Source: DASYQD01 sp963837455 (lineage in GTDB: Bacteria > Acidobacteriota > Thermoanaerobaculia > Multivoradales > JAIOJS01). From it: 64,000 bases of DNA. The position numbers and the translations under genes are program-made. The notes under the pieces are model-generated. The model was not told the DNA's origin. It ran no database searches and saw only the letters and a list, made by a program, of their open reading frames with translations. Each line of letters starts with the position of its first letter. Within the stretch, counting starts at the first letter, position 1. The DNA is taken from contig CAWINM010000001.1 of assembly GCA_963837455.1 (NCBI GenBank), positions 124,001-188,000 of the forward strand. Direction: 5' to 3'. Below, in pieces: positions 27,388-37,100 of this stretch.

Positions 27388-28104
27388 ATGTGCGGCCGCT
27401 ACAGCCTGTCGAGCCCGGCGCAGCTGGTGCGCGAGACCTTCGACGTCGAGGAGCGCGCCGCCGCCCCCTCCGTGCTGGCTTCCGGGCCGCGCTGGAACGT
27501 CGCACCCAGCCAGGAGGCACCGGTGGTGCGGCTGGGTGCCCTCGCCCAGCGGCACCTCGACCCGCTCCGTTGGGGTCTCGTCTCCAGGGGCGCACAGACG
27601 CCGGCTGGCGGCCCGATCAACGCCCGCAGCGAGACCGCGAGGGCGCTCCCGGCCTTCGCCGAGGCCTTCCGCGAACGGCGCTGCCTGGTCCCCGCCGATG
27701 GCTTCTACGAGTGGCTCGAGCTCGAGGGCCGCCGCCACCCTTTCCACATCCGGCGCCGCGACCGTCGCCTCATCGCCTTCGCCGGTGTGTGGGGACGATG
27801 GCAGGGTCCCCGTCATCCCCCAGTGGAGAGCTTCGCCATCCTCACCTGCCCACCCAACGACGTCGTGCGGCCGCTCCACGACCGCATGCCGGTGATCCTC
27901 CCCGCCGCCGCCTGGGACGCCTGGCTCACCGCCGACATCGACCCCGCGGCGCTCCAGCTGCTGCTCGTTCCCTGGCAGGGCGGCGAGCTCGAGGCGGTGC
28001 CTGTCTCCCCGTTCGTCAACCGTGCCGACCACGAGGGGGAGGAGTGCGTGCGCCAGGTGGCGCCGCCGTCGGCGCGGCAGCTGAGCCTGCTGCCTCCACC
28101 GTAG
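27388..28104 (+). CDS. yedK: SOS response-associated peptidase / abasic-site DNA-protein crosslinking protein (YedK/HMCES)
   Basis: This 238-residue protein has the invariant second-position cysteine (MCGRYS) that becomes the catalytic N-terminal Cys2 after Met removal. It also has the WNVAPSQ loop, the INARSET motif, the GFYEW glutamate motif and HDRMPVIL carrying the conserved histidine. HMCES/YedK proteins bind abasic sites in single-stranded DNA through a thiazolidine link and shield them at replication forks. GGAGG lies 4 bp before the ATG. It follows the large glycosyltransferase but has no obvious functional tie to it, and it converges on the M50 protease gene. Confidence 0.93.
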   Translation: MCGRYSLSSPAQLVRETFDVEERAAAPSVLASGPRWNVAPSQEAPVVRLGALAQRHLDPLRWGLVSRGAQTPAGGPINARSETARALPAFAEAFRERRCLVPADGFYEWLELEGRRHPFHIRRRDRRLIAFAGVWGRWQGPRHPPVESFAILTCPPNDVVRPLHDRMPVILPAAAWDAWLTADIDPAALQLLLVPWQGGELEAVPVSPFVNRADHEGEECVRQVAPPSARQLSLLPPP

Positions 28105-28134
28105 CGCGCCTCGGGCGCCTGCCGTCGCGGAGGG

Positions 28135-29295
28135 CTAGCGGGGAACGGGAAGCCGATCCGCCACCGCCAGCCCGGCGACGATGCCCGTCATGCGCGCCGC
28201 GCTGTCGAGGGTGACGATCCCCTGGACGCCGGCGGCGTCGGCCACCACCGCCGGCGAGGGCGCACCGCCTTGCAGCGCCGCGACGACGTCGGCGAGGGCC
28301 GACTCCGGCGCCACCACCAGGACCCGGCGGTCCATGGCCTCGAGCACCGACGCCTGGCGGCCGAGGCGGCCGAGCGCCACCAGCAGCAGCCCGCGCGGCA
28401 GCGCCCCCACGGCGCGACCCCAGGCGTCGATCACCGGGAAGTCCTCCTGCGGCGTGCGCAGCAGCAGCTGGGCGGCGCGCTCGAGCGGCTCCTGCGGCGC
28501 CAGACGCTCGAAGCGCGCGATCATCGCGTCGCGCGCCCGCCGTCCGGCCAGCGCCACCGCCCGCTCCCCCGCCGCTCCCTGCTGCGCGGCGCCGAAGAAG
28601 AGCAGCAGCGCGAGGAGGATCAGCGGCAGCCCCGAGCCGCCAGGCAGCAGCAGCGCGAACAGCGCCAGGCCGGCGGCGAACAGCTGCCCGACGCGGGCCG
28701 TCGCCCGTGCCGCCACCGGCGCCGGCAGCGCCAGCGCCAGCAGCGCCCGCAGCGCCCTGCCACCATCGAGCGGGAAGGCGGGCACCAGGTTGAAGCCGAA
28801 CAGCGCCACGTTGGCGATCACCAGGTCGGTCAGCAGCCGGACCCCGGGATCCCCATCGGCGCCCGGCGGGTTGTTCCACAGCAGGAGCGCCACCGAGCCG
28901 AGCAGCGCCACCCCGAGGTTGACGAAGGGACCGGCGAGGGCGATGGCGAGCTCGGCGGCCGGGCCGGGCACGCCTCGCAGGCGCGAGACGCCGCCGATGG
29001 GGAGAAGGACGATCTCCTCGGTGACCACCCCGTGACGCCGGGCCACGAGGGCATGTCCGAGCTCGTGGAGCGTCACCGAGCCCACCAGCAGCAGCAGCCA
29101 GGCGATGCCACCGAAGACGCCGGCGCCGCTGCGGCCGGCCACCACCACCAGCCACAGCGCCAGCAGCACGAAGGTGGCGTGCAGGCGGATGGGGATGCCG
29201 AAGATGCTGCCGATCTGCGGCGCCCACACCCCGCCCCCGGGGCGCGGCGACGCGCCGGCGGGAGGCGGGCCACCGGCGGCGGGGCGTGGCGGCAC
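28135..29295 (-). CDS. Site-2-type intramembrane zinc metalloprotease (M50) with CBS domains
   Basis: About 386 residues from GTG 29295, with GGAGG upstream. Four to six membrane segments surround the zinc site HELGH (residues 77-81) and the downstream NLVPAFPLDGGR motif that supplies the third ligand. The C-terminal 130 residues look like a tandem CBS pair (RDAMIARFERLAPQEPLERAAQLLL, ... VTLDSAAR), as in the SpoIVFB-like/Rip-like M50B group. CBS domains usually bind adenosine nucleotides and tune protease activity. Its substrate is unknown; anti-sigma factor cleavage is typical for the family. It starts 20 bp after the stop of the M2 peptidase. Confidence 0.88.
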   Translation of the reverse strand: MPPRPAAGGPPPAGASPRPGGGVWAPQIGSIFGIPIRLHATFVLLALWLVVVAGRSGAGVFGGIAWLLLLVGSVTLHELGHALVARRHGVVTEEIVLLPIGGVSRLRGVPGPAAELAIALAGPFVNLGVALLGSVALLLWNNPPGADGDPGVRLLTDLVIANVALFGFNLVPAFPLDGGRALRALLALALPAPVAARATARVGQLFAAGLALFALLLPGGSGLPLILLALLLFFGAAQQGAAGERAVALAGRRARDAMIARFERLAPQEPLERAAQLLLRTPQEDFPVIDAWGRAVGALPRGLLLVALGRLGRQASVLEAMDRRVLVVAPESALADVVAALQGGAPSPAVVADAAGVQGIVTLDSAARMTGIVAGLAVADRLPVPR

Positions 29296-29314
29296 GCCGG
29301 TCACCCTCCCGCGC

Positions 29315-31162
29315 TCACCATCCGCACTGGCGGCCTGCGTTCTGCTGGTCGAGCCAGGTCTTGAGCGGCGCGAAGTAGTCGAGATGGCGGTGGCGTCCAT
29401 CTGCGACTCGCCGGTGAGCGTCTTCAGCGCCTCGGGCCAGGGGCGGCTCGCGCCCATCGCCAGCATCTCGTCGAGCCGCTGGCCGACCTCCTTCGATTGC
29501 CGTAGATCGAGCAGCGGTGCAGCGGGCCCTGGTAGCCGGCGATGCGGCACAGCGCGCGGTGGAACTGGAACTGCAGGATGCGGGCGAGGAAGTAGCGGGT
29601 GTAGGGCACGTTGGCGGCGACGTGGTACTTCGCGCGCCGGGTCGAAGTCCTGCTCGCTGCGCGGCGCCGGGCGGCGCCACGCCCTGGTACGTTTGCGCAG
29701 CTCCCACCAGGCGGCGTTGTAGCGGTCGGGCGGGATCTCGCCCGAGAAGACCTTCCAGCGCCACTGGTCGATCAGCAGGCCGAAGGGCAGGAAGGCGATC
29801 TTGTCGAGCGCCATGCGCAGCAGCTGCGGCATGTCGTTGCCGCGCCGCGGCACCTTGTCGAGCAGGCCGATCTGATGCAGGTACTCAGGCGTCACCGACA
29901 GGGCGATGGTGTCGCCGATGGCCTCGTGGAAGCCGTCGTTGGCGCTGTCCTGGAAGAGGATGGGCTGCTGGTCGTAGGCGCGCTGGTAGAAGTTGTGCCC
30001 GAGCTCGTGGTGGATGGTGACGAAGTCGTCGCCGGTGGGCTCGATGCACATCTTGATGCGCAGGTCCGTCTTCGTAGTCGATGTCCCAGGCGCTGGCGTG
30101 GCAGACCACCTCGCGGTCGCGCGGCTTGGTGAACAGCGAGCGCTCCCAGAAGGTCTTGGGCAGCGGATCGAAGCCGAGCGAGGTGAAGAAGCGCTCGCCG
30201 GTCTTCACCATGCCGCATGGCGTCGCACCTTCTTCGCCGCCAGCAGCTTGCGTGAGGTCGACCGAGCCGCCGCCGCCGCTCGGCGGCGCCACGATGTCGT
30301 AGATGTTGCCCCACTCCTGCGCCCACATGTTGCCCAGCAGGTCGGCGCGGATCGGGCCGGTCTTGGGCTGCACGGCGTCGCCGTACTTCTTGTTGAGCTC
30401 GCGCCGCACGTAGCAGTGCAGCTGTTGTAGAAGCGGCTTGACCTGGCTCCACAGGCGGTCGAGCTCGGCGGCGAAGGCGTCGGGGGGCATGTCGTACTTG
30501 CGAGCGCCACATCGCGCCGACGTCCTTGAAGCCGAGCTCGCGCGCGCCCTCGTTGGCGAGCTCGACGTAGCGCTGGTAGTCGCCGCGCATGGGCGCCGAG
30601 ATGGTGCGCCACTCGCTCCACGCCGCCGCCAGCTGGGCCGGGTCGCGGCTCTCCGCCAGGGTGTTCGAGAGCTCCTCGAGGTCGAGACAGTCGTCGCCCG
30701 TCTTGCCGGGCGGACACCACTTGCCGGCGCCGTAGCCTGCCTCCATCGCCGCGGCGATGCGGGTGAGCTCGGCGCGCTTGGCGGGGTCGGCGGGGGCGGG
30801 AAGCGGCAGCGCCAGCGCCAGCAGCCTCACCTTGCGGTCGAGCCGGGAGGCAGCTGCAGCCCCTCGAAACGGTGGGCCTGCTGCGCCAGCTCGGTGGTGG
30901 CGGCGATCAGCCGGTCGTTGGCGGCGGCCGCCAGGACCTGGGTGTCGTAGGTGATGAAGTTGCTCTGCACCCACGCTGCCCGGCCGGCCTCGATGCTGAG
31001 GTCGCGCAGGCGCGCCTCGGCCGCATCCATGAACGTCTGCGCCTCCTCCACCGTGGGCGCACTGCCGCTGGCCGGCGCCGCCTCGGCGGCGCCCGCCGGC
31101 ACGGCGACGGCGGCCACCGCCAGCGCCAGGAGCAAGGCCCTGCCGTTTCCCTTGCTGCGCAT
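29315..31162 (-). CDS. Secreted M2-family peptidyl-dipeptidase (angiotensin-converting-enzyme-like; frame broken by multiple indels)
   Basis: An AAGGAGG ribosome site precedes ATG 31162 and a signal peptide (GRALLLALAVAAVAVPAGAAEA). Homology then passes through several frames: VEEAQTFMDAAEARLRDL, GAGKWCPPGKTGDDCLDLEELS, GPIRADLLGNMWAQEWGNIYD, TIHHELGHNFYQRAYDQQP (zinc site HELGH) and NDGFHEAIGDTIALSVTP (third ligand Glu). At least eight one-base indels lie between about 30846 and 29400; restoring them gives roughly 615 residues, normal for an ACE domain. M2 enzymes release C-terminal dipeptides from oligopeptides outside the membrane. All frame segments remain conserved, so the gene is probably functional and the sequence faulty. 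Confidence 0.82.
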
Positions 31163-31230
31163 CCTGCCTCCTTGGGTCGATTGCGGTCGGTTTCGCGGTC
31201 GCCCGCGCGGGCGCCGTCGTGAGAGAAGCC

Positions 31231-32448
31231 TCAGCGATGCCCCGGCACCGATGACGCCGTGGCCCGTCGCGCGAGGCGCTGCTCGAGCGCCGCGGCGACG
31301 CGGTCGAGCCCCTCGGCCAGGGTCTCGCGCGAGCAGGCGAAGGAGATGCGGAGGTGGGCGTCGGCGCCGAAGGCCTCGCCAGGCACCACCGCCACGTGCG
31401 CTTCCTCGAGCAGGTGGCGAGCGAGGGCCAGCGAGCCCGAAAGCGCCTCGTCGAAGCACGCGGAGACGTCGGGGAAGGCGTAGAAGGCGCCCGCCGGCGG
31501 CGCGCAGCGGACCCCCGGCATGGTGGCGAGCCGGGTCGCCACCAGGTCCCGGCGCAGCTGGTACTCGGCGAGCCGCCGCGCCATGGCGTCCTCCGGCTCG
31601 GCAAGAGCGGCGAGCGCCCCCGCCATGGCGAACGAGGTGGGGTTGGAGGTGGCGTGCCCCTGCACGCGCAGCACGCCGTCGATCACCACCGGCGGACCGC
31701 AGACCCAGCCCAGCCGCCAGCCAGTCATCGCCCAGGTCTTCGAGAAGGAGCCCACCAGCACCACCGTCTCGGGGAAGCGCGCGGCGAGCGCCGCGGCGCT
31801 GGCATGGCGGGCGCCGTCGTAGACGAACTCGTCGTAGGTCTCGTCGGCGATCACCAGCACCCCGCGGGCGGCGGCACCCTCCACCAGGCGCTCGAGGTCG
31901 GCCGCGCCGAGGACGCCGCCGGTGGGGTTGCACGGGGAGTTGACGAGGATGGCGCGGGTGCGCGGGCCGATCGCCGCCAGCAGCGGCTCGGCACGCACCG
32001 CGAAGCCGTCGGCGGCGCGCATCGGTACCGCGACGGTGGTCGCCCCGGCGAGCTCGATCTGGGCGCGGAAGCTCACCCACGCCGGCGTCGGCAGCAGCAC
32101 CTCGTGGCCGGGCTCGAAGAGGGCGAGCGCGAGCTCGAACAGCGCCGCCTTGGCGCCCACCGTCACCACCACCTGCTCGCTCCCCCAAGGGGCGCCATGG
32201 CGGCGCTGGTAGCGCTCGGCGATGCCCAGGCGCAGCTCGGGGATGCCGGCCGCGGACGTGTAGCGAGTGAACCCGTCGGCGAGCGCGAGCCGGGCGGCGT
32301 CCACCGCCGCCGGCGGCGAGGCGAAGTCGGGCTCACCGACGCCGAGGTCCACCACCGGCACGCCGCGGGTACGCAGCGCCGCCGCACGGCGAGAGACCTC
32401 GAGGGTGGCCGACTCCTGGATCCGCGAGAGGCGCGAGGCGAGGGCCAT
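31231..32448 (-). CDS. Pyridoxal-phosphate aminotransferase, aspartate aminotransferase family (class I/II)
   Basis: The 405-residue protein shows the fold type I aminotransferase set: VVDLGVGEPDF near the N-terminus, TVGAKAALFELALALF (PLP phosphate region), ILVNSPCNPTGGV, VIADETYDEFVYDG, and the PLP-binding lysine K237 in SFSKTWAMTGWRLGW. An arginine in LRISFACSRETL matches the alpha-carboxylate site. It resembles the Ib subgroup of bacterial aspartate aminotransferases (AspC/AatA of Thermus and Bacillus), which move the amino group of aspartate or related amino acids to 2-oxoglutarate. It is followed 68 bp downstream by the M2 peptidase gene and is divergent from dsbD. Confidence 0.9.
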   Translation of the reverse strand: MALASRLSRIQESATLEVSRRAAALRTRGVPVVDLGVGEPDFASPPAAVDAARLALADGFTRYTSAAGIPELRLGIAERYQRRHGAPWGSEQVVVTVGAKAALFELALALFEPGHEVLLPTPAWVSFRAQIELAGATTVAVPMRAADGFAVRAEPLLAAIGPRTRAILVNSPCNPTGGVLGAADLERLVEGAAARGVLVIADETYDEFVYDGARHASAAALAARFPETVVLVGSFSKTWAMTGWRLGWVCGPPVVIDGVLRVQGHATSNPTSFAMAGALAALAEPEDAMARRLAEYQLRRDLVATRLATMPGVRCAPPAGAFYAFPDVSACFDEALSGSLALARHLLEEAHVAVVPGEAFGADAHLRISFACSRETLAEGLDRVAAALEQRLARRATASSVPGHR

Positions 32449-32594
32449 GCCCGCCGGATGGTATCACCGGGACGACGGCGCCCTCCGGCGGGGCGGCGGT
32501 GCCGGGAGGCGTGCCGGCGGCGGCCCACCACGGCGTTCGGACCGCTGCGCTCGCCGCGCCCGCGGCCGCGGAATCCGGCTGCTAACATCGCGGC

Positions 32595-34406
32595 GTGCGC
32601 AGGGCCTCGCTCCTCGTCGGCATGCTGCTCGTGCTGGCGGGGCCGTTGCCGGCTCTGCCGCTGGGACCCGAAAAGGCCACCGTCGAGCTCGACGTCGATC
32701 GCACCGCCTACGCGCCGGGCGAGAGCGGCCGCCTGGTCGCGCTGGTGCGCATCGAGGACGGCTGGCACGTCAACAGCCACCTGCCCACCTACGAGTACCT
32801 GATCCCCACCGCGGTCGAGGTGGCCCTGCCCGCCGGCTGGGACGCTCCCGAGCTCACCTATCCTCCAGGGAAGCTGGCGCGTTTCACCTTCGCCGACGAG
32901 CAGCTGTCGGTGTACCAGGGCGAGGTGCCGATCGTCGCCACCTTCCACGTGCCGGCGGCGGCGAGCGGCGAGGTGCCGGTGGCGGTCACGGTCACCTACC
33001 AGGCCTGCAACGACACCCAGTGCCTGCCGCCGGTCCATCACCAGCAGCAGGCGTCGCTGCGCATCGGCGCCGGCAAGCCCCGCGACAGCGGCTACTTCGC
33101 GCGCGGCGCCGTCGAGCCCGCCGCGCCCCCGGCTGCCGGCCCCGCGAACGCTCCCACGCCGGCTCCCTCCTCCGCGCGCCACCTGCTGGCGATGCTCGCC
33201 GTCGGCCTGCTCGGCGGCCTCATCCTCAACGCCATGCCCTGCGTGCTGCCGGTGCTGTCGATCAAGGTCTTCTCCCTCGTCAAGCACGCCAGCCTGAGCC
33301 GTCGCGAGATCGCCACCGCCGGCCTTGCCACCACCCTCGGCATCCTCGCCTCCTTCTGGGCGCTGGCCGGCGCGGCGGTGGCGGCGCGCCATGCCGGCGC
33401 GGCGGTGGGCTGGGGCCTGCACTTCCAGCAGCCGGCCTTCGTCACCCTGCTCGCCGTGGTGGTCGTGCTCTTCTCCCTCAACATGTGGGGGATCTTCGAG
33501 ATCCGGCTGCCGGGACGGGTCGCCACCGTCGCCGGCGGCGGTCCTCACGAGGGCCTGGCCGGACACTTCGTCACCGGGCTCTTCGCCACCCTGATGGCCA
33601 CGCCCTGCTCGGCGCCCTTCCTCGGCACGGCGGTCGGCTTCGGGCTCGGGCAGCCGGCACCCACCGTCTTCGGCATCTTCACCGCCATCGGTGTCGGCAT
33701 GGCCTCCCCCTACCTGCTGCTGGCCGCCTGGCCGGGCGCGGCGCGGCTGCTGCCGCGCCCCGGCGCCTGGATGGTCCGGCTCAAGGAGGTCATGGGGTTC
33801 CTGCTCGCCGGCACTGCCGTGTGGCTGTTCTACGTCCTCGCCCAGGAGGTGAGCGCCGCCTCCCTGGCGCTCGTCCAGCTCGGGCTGCTGGTGCTGGCGC
33901 TGGCGGTGTGGCTGGGGCGCGGGGCACGGGCGGGCTGGCCGCTCGCCGCCGCCATGCTCGCCGTGCTGGCGACCGCCGGCGGCACCGTGTGGGTGGCGGC
34001 GACGGCGCCGCCGGCGCAGCGCGGCACGGGGAGCGAGGGGCCGCCCGGGCTCATCGCCTGGCAGCCCTTCGAGCGCGCGCGTGCCGAGCAGCTCGCCGCC
34101 GAGGGGACGCCGGTGTTCGTCGACGTCACCGCCGACTGGTGCCTGACCTGCAAGGTCAACGAACGGCTGGTGCTCGACACCCCGGAGGTGGCGGCGGCGT
34201 TCGCGCGCCTCGGCGTGGTGCCGATGCGCGCCGACTGGACCACCCGCGACCGCGCCATCGGCGACTTCCTCGCCGAGCACGGCCGCTACGGCATCCCCTT
34301 CTACATGCTCTACGGCGCGGGCGGCGAGCGCCACGTCTTCCCTGAGCTGATCACCCGCGACCTCATCGTCGGCGCCCTCGAGCCCACCCAGCGCGCCGCG
34401 CGCTGA
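32595..34406 (+). CDS. dsbD: Thiol:disulfide interchange protein DsbD
   Basis: This 603-residue protein has the three modules of DsbD. After a signal peptide (1-21) comes a periplasmic alpha domain with a redox pair C138-N-D-T-Q-C143. The central membrane domain (about 195-490, eight segments) holds the NAMPCVLPVLSIK and ATPCSAPFLG cysteines that shuttle electrons. The C-terminal thioredoxin-like gamma domain carries C516-L-T-C519 in DWCLTCK. DsbD carries electrons from cytoplasmic thioredoxin to periplasmic DsbC/DsbE-type partners and cytochrome c maturation proteins. It is alone in its orientation, divergent from the aminotransferase and convergent with rarA. Confidence 0.93.
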   Translation: MRRASLLVGMLLVLAGPLPALPLGPEKATVELDVDRTAYAPGESGRLVALVRIEDGWHVNSHLPTYEYLIPTAVEVALPAGWDAPELTYPPGKLARFTFADEQLSVYQGEVPIVATFHVPAAASGEVPVAVTVTYQACNDTQCLPPVHHQQQASLRIGAGKPRDSGYFARGAVEPAAPPAAGPANAPTPAPSSARHLLAMLAVGLLGGLILNAMPCVLPVLSIKVFSLVKHASLSRREIATAGLATTLGILASFWALAGAAVAARHAGAAVGWGLHFQQPAFVTLLAVVVVLFSLNMWGIFEIRLPGRVATVAGGGPHEGLAGHFVTGLFATLMATPCSAPFLGTAVGFGLGQPAPTVFGIFTAIGVGMASPYLLLAAWPGAARLLPRPGAWMVRLKEVMGFLLAGTAVWLFYVLAQEVSAASLALVQLGLLVLALAVWLGRGARAGWPLAAAMLAVLATAGGTVWVAATAPPAQRGTGSEGPPGLIAWQPFERARAEQLAAEGTPVFVDVTADWCLTCKVNERLVLDTPEVAAAFARLGVVPMRADWTTRDRAIGDFLAEHGRYGIPFYMLYGAGGERHVFPELITRDLIVGALEPTQRAAR

Positions 34407-34423
34407 GGAGCGCGCCTGGCCCG

Positions 34424-35797
34424 CTACCCCTGCCCCTCTTTGGCGCGCGCCCGCAGCGCGCGGAATCGCGCCAGCCTCTCCCCCAGCTCGACCTCGAAGC
34501 CGTTGCCGCCGGGCTGGTAGAAGGTGCTGCCGGCGAGCGCCTCGGGCAGGCAGTCGAGCCCCCCCACGCCCTCCTCGGTGTCGGGCGCGTAGACATAGCC
34601 GGCACCGTAGCCGAGCCGGTCCATGAGCTTGGTGGGAGCGTTGCGGATGGCCAGCGGCACCGGGTCGGCCGGGCGCTCCTCCACCGTGCGTCGCGCCGCG
34701 CCGAGGGCCCGGTAGACCCCGACGCTCTTGGGCGCCAGCGCCAGGTAGACCGTCGCCTGGGCGATCGCCAGCTCCCCTTCGGGCGAGCCCAGCCGCTGGT
34801 AGGCGTCCCAGGCGGCGAGGGCCTGCGGCAGCGCCTGCGGGTCGGCGAGCCCGACGTCCTCGCTGGCGAAGCGCACGAGGCGGCGTGCCAGGTAGCGCGG
34901 GTCCTCGCCGGCCGCCAGCATGCGCGCCAGCCAGTAGAGCGCCGCGTCGGCGTCGCTCTCGCGCAGCGACTTGTGCAGCGCCGAGATGAGGTTGAAGTGC
35001 TCCTCACCCGACTTGTCGTAGAGCAGCACCTTGCGCTGGGCGATGCGGGTGACGTCCGCGGCGCTGATCTCGCGCCGCTCCCCGGAGCTCGCGTCGGCCG
35101 CCGCCAGCTCGAGCAGGTTGAGCGCCCGGCGCGCGTCGCCGGAGGCCAGCTGGGCGATGGCGGCGAGCGCCGCGGCGCCGGCCGTCAGCTCGCCGCCGAG
35201 GCCACGCTCGGCGTCGGCGAGCGCCCGCTCGAGCACCCGCACCAGGTCCGCGGGCGCGAGCGGCGCGAGCACCACGACGCGGCAGCGCGACAGCAACGCG
35301 GCGTTGAGCTCGAACGAGGGGTTCTCGGTGGTGGCGCCGACGAGCACGATCTCTCCCGACTCGACGTAGGGCAGGAAGGCGTCCTGCTGGGCGCGGTTGA
35401 AGCGGTGGATCTCGTCGACGAACAGCAGGGTGCGGCGGCCGCCGCCGCGCGGGCCGCCGGTGCCGCGGTGCAGGCGCGCCGCCTCCGCCATCACTTCCTT
35501 GACCTCCTTGATGCCGGAGGTCACCGCCGAGAAGGGGACGAAGCGGCAGGCGGTGGCGGCGGCGATCAACCGCGCGAGCGTCGTCTTGCCGCTGCCCGGC
35601 GGCCCCCACAGGATGAGCGACGGGACGCGGTCCTCGGCGATGGCACGGCGCAGCGATCCCGCCGGCCCCACCAGCTCGTCCTGCCCCACCACCTCCTCGA
35701 GGGCGCGCGGGCGCATGCGCTCGGCGAGCGGCGCATCGGCGAGCGGCGTGTCGCCGCGCGGGGGATCGGGCAGCTCGTCGAACAGCGAGCGGCCCAT
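34424..35797 (-). CDS. rarA: Replication-associated recombination protein A (AAA+ ATPase, MgsA/WRNIP1 family)
   Basis: The 457-residue protein has Walker A GPPGSGKT at 65-72, Walker B LLFVDEIHRFN, sensor 1 GATTENPSFELN, an arginine-finger LLSRCRV segment, and the family C-terminal domain with FNLISALHKSLRESDADAALYWLARM and YQPGGNGFEVEL. RarA acts at stalled replication forks and in clamp-loader-like DNA remodelling. Length and domain order are standard. It lies 5 bp downstream of a very small minus-strand reading frame and converges with dsbD with a 17-bp gap. Confidence 0.95.
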   Translation of the reverse strand: MGRSLFDELPDPPRGDTPLADAPLAERMRPRALEEVVGQDELVGPAGSLRRAIAEDRVPSLILWGPPGSGKTTLARLIAAATACRFVPFSAVTSGIKEVKEVMAEAARLHRGTGGPRGGGRRTLLFVDEIHRFNRAQQDAFLPYVESGEIVLVGATTENPSFELNAALLSRCRVVVLAPLAPADLVRVLERALADAERGLGGELTAGAAALAAIAQLASGDARRALNLLELAAADASSGERREISAADVTRIAQRKVLLYDKSGEEHFNLISALHKSLRESDADAALYWLARMLAAGEDPRYLARRLVRFASEDVGLADPQALPQALAAWDAYQRLGSPEGELAIAQATVYLALAPKSVGVYRALGAARRTVEERPADPVPLAIRNAPTKLMDRLGYGAGYVYAPDTEEGVGGLDCLPEALAGSTFYQPGGNGFEVELGERLARFRALRARAKEGQG

Positions 35798-35801
35798 GGG
35801 C

Positions 35802-35969
35802 TCAGACCGGAACCAGGTGGCGGCTGGGCCCGAGGAGCCGTCGCGCCTCGTGGTCCGACAGCGGCCGCTCGATGCGGGGTGATTCGCTCACCGCCACAGC
35901 TTGCTGCGGCCCGCGTTCGAGGAGGGCGGCGAGCAGCCACCGGCAGACGGTGCGGCGGGCCTCGGCCAT
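35802..35969 (-). CDS. Possible 55-residue protein of unknown function
   Basis: Not recognised. The frame begins with ATG 35969 (MAEARRTVCRWLLAALLERG) and ends 5 bp before rarA. Composition is plausible for a small helical protein, with a short amphipathic first helix and a basic end (RRLLGPSRHLVPV). The ribosome-binding site upstream is weak. It would fill the gap between the isocitrate dehydrogenase and rarA in a same-strand run. It could equally be non-coding spacer. Confidence 0.35.
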   Translation of the reverse strand: MAEARRTVCRWLLAALLERGPQQAVAVSESPRIERPLSDHEARRLLGPSRHLVPV

Positions 35970-36025
35970 GGGGCTATTCTCGCATCGCCGGCCGCTGACG
36001 GCGCCACCGGAACGCCGGCCCTGCC

Positions 36026-37033
36026 TCAGCCGGCGCCGATCGCCCGCACCAACGCCTCGGTGAGCTCCGTCGTCGTGCAGCTGCCGCCGAGGTCGCGGGT
36101 CAGCAGCCGCTGCTCGGAGACGACGTGGACGATGGCAGCCTCGATGCGCGCCGCGGCGGCGGTTTCGCCGAGGTGCTCGAGCATCAGCACCGCGCTGCGA
36201 ATGAGCGCCAGCGGGTTGGCCAGGTTGCAGCCGGCGATGTCGGGCGCGCTGCCGTGCACGGCCTCGAACACCGCAGCCTTCTCGCCGATGTTGGCCCCCG
36301 GCACCACCCCGAGGCCCCCCACCAGCCCCGCCACCAGGTCGGAGACGATGTCGCCGTAGAGGTTCTCGCACAGCAGCACGTCGTACTGGTGCGGGTTGAC
36401 CACCAGTTGCATGCACATGTTGTCAACGATGCGATCGTCGGCGATGAGGCCGGCGTACTCGGCGCCCACCTGCCGGCAGCAATCGAGGAAGAGCCCGTCG
36501 GTGAGCTTCATGATGTTCGCCTTGTGCACCGTGGTGATGCGCTTGCGCCCGTGCGCGCGGGCGTAGTCAAAGGCGAAGCGGGCGATGCGCAGCGAGGCCA
36601 CGGCGCTGATGATCTTGAGGCTCTCCATCACCCCCGGCACCACCTCGTGCTCGATGCCGCTGTAGAGCCCCTCGGTGTTCTCGCGCACCACCACCAGGTC
36701 GATGTCGTCGAAGCGCGATGGCACCCCGGCGAGCGAGCGCACCGGCCGCAGGTTGGCGTACAGCACCAGCGCCTTGCGCAGGGCGACGTTGACCGAGCGG
36801 AAACCCTTCCCGACGGGCGTGGTGATCGGCCCCTTGAGCGCCACGCCGTTGCGCAGCACCGAGTCGAGGACCTCCTGGGGAAGCGGGTCGCCATGCTGCG
36901 CCAGCGCCTCGCTGCCGGCGCTGTGGTGCTCCCACTCGACCTCGGCGCCCGCGGCCTCGACGACACGGACGGTGGCGGCGGTCACCTCGGGACCGATGCC
37001 GTCACCGGGGATCAGCGTGATGGTGCGCGTCAT
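36026..37033 (-). CDS. Isocitrate/isopropylmalate dehydrogenase family protein, NAD-type isocitrate dehydrogenase-like
   Basis: This 335-residue enzyme matches the short NAD-dependent isocitrate dehydrogenase group. It shows ITLIPGDGIGPEVT at the start, the substrate-binding RSVNVALRKALVLYANLRPVR region, VVRENTEGLYSGIEHEV, the TVHKANIMKLTDGLF lysine motif, the metal-binding DNMCMQLV aspartate and the C-terminal FEAVHGSAPDIAG nucleotide motif. It would convert isocitrate to 2-oxoglutarate with NAD in the TCA cycle. 3-Isopropylmalate or homoisocitrate dehydrogenase are less likely but cannot be fully excluded by eye; no leucine genes are nearby. It lies 67 bp downstream of the TPR gene. Confidence 0.88.
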   Translation of the reverse strand: MTRTITLIPGDGIGPEVTAATVRVVEAAGAEVEWEHHSAGSEALAQHGDPLPQEVLDSVLRNGVALKGPITTPVGKGFRSVNVALRKALVLYANLRPVRSLAGVPSRFDDIDLVVVRENTEGLYSGIEHEVVPGVMESLKIISAVASLRIARFAFDYARAHGRKRITTVHKANIMKLTDGLFLDCCRQVGAEYAGLIADDRIVDNMCMQLVVNPHQYDVLLCENLYGDIVSDLVAGLVGGLGVVPGANIGEKAAVFEAVHGSAPDIAGCNLANPLALIRSAVLMLEHLGETAAAARIEAAIVHVVSEQRLLTRDLGGSCTTTELTEALVRAIGAG

Positions 37034-37100
37034 GGGCGCGAATCATCGCACGCCACCGGCCGCGAGCGCAGGGGCCGGGCGGCGCCACTGGCGGCGACGG

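Noticed and set aside
32163..34334. 723-codon minus-strand frame across dsbD
   Set aside because: DsbD on the other strand has all catalytic motifs; the antisense product is low-complexity Gly/Arg/His and matches no fold.
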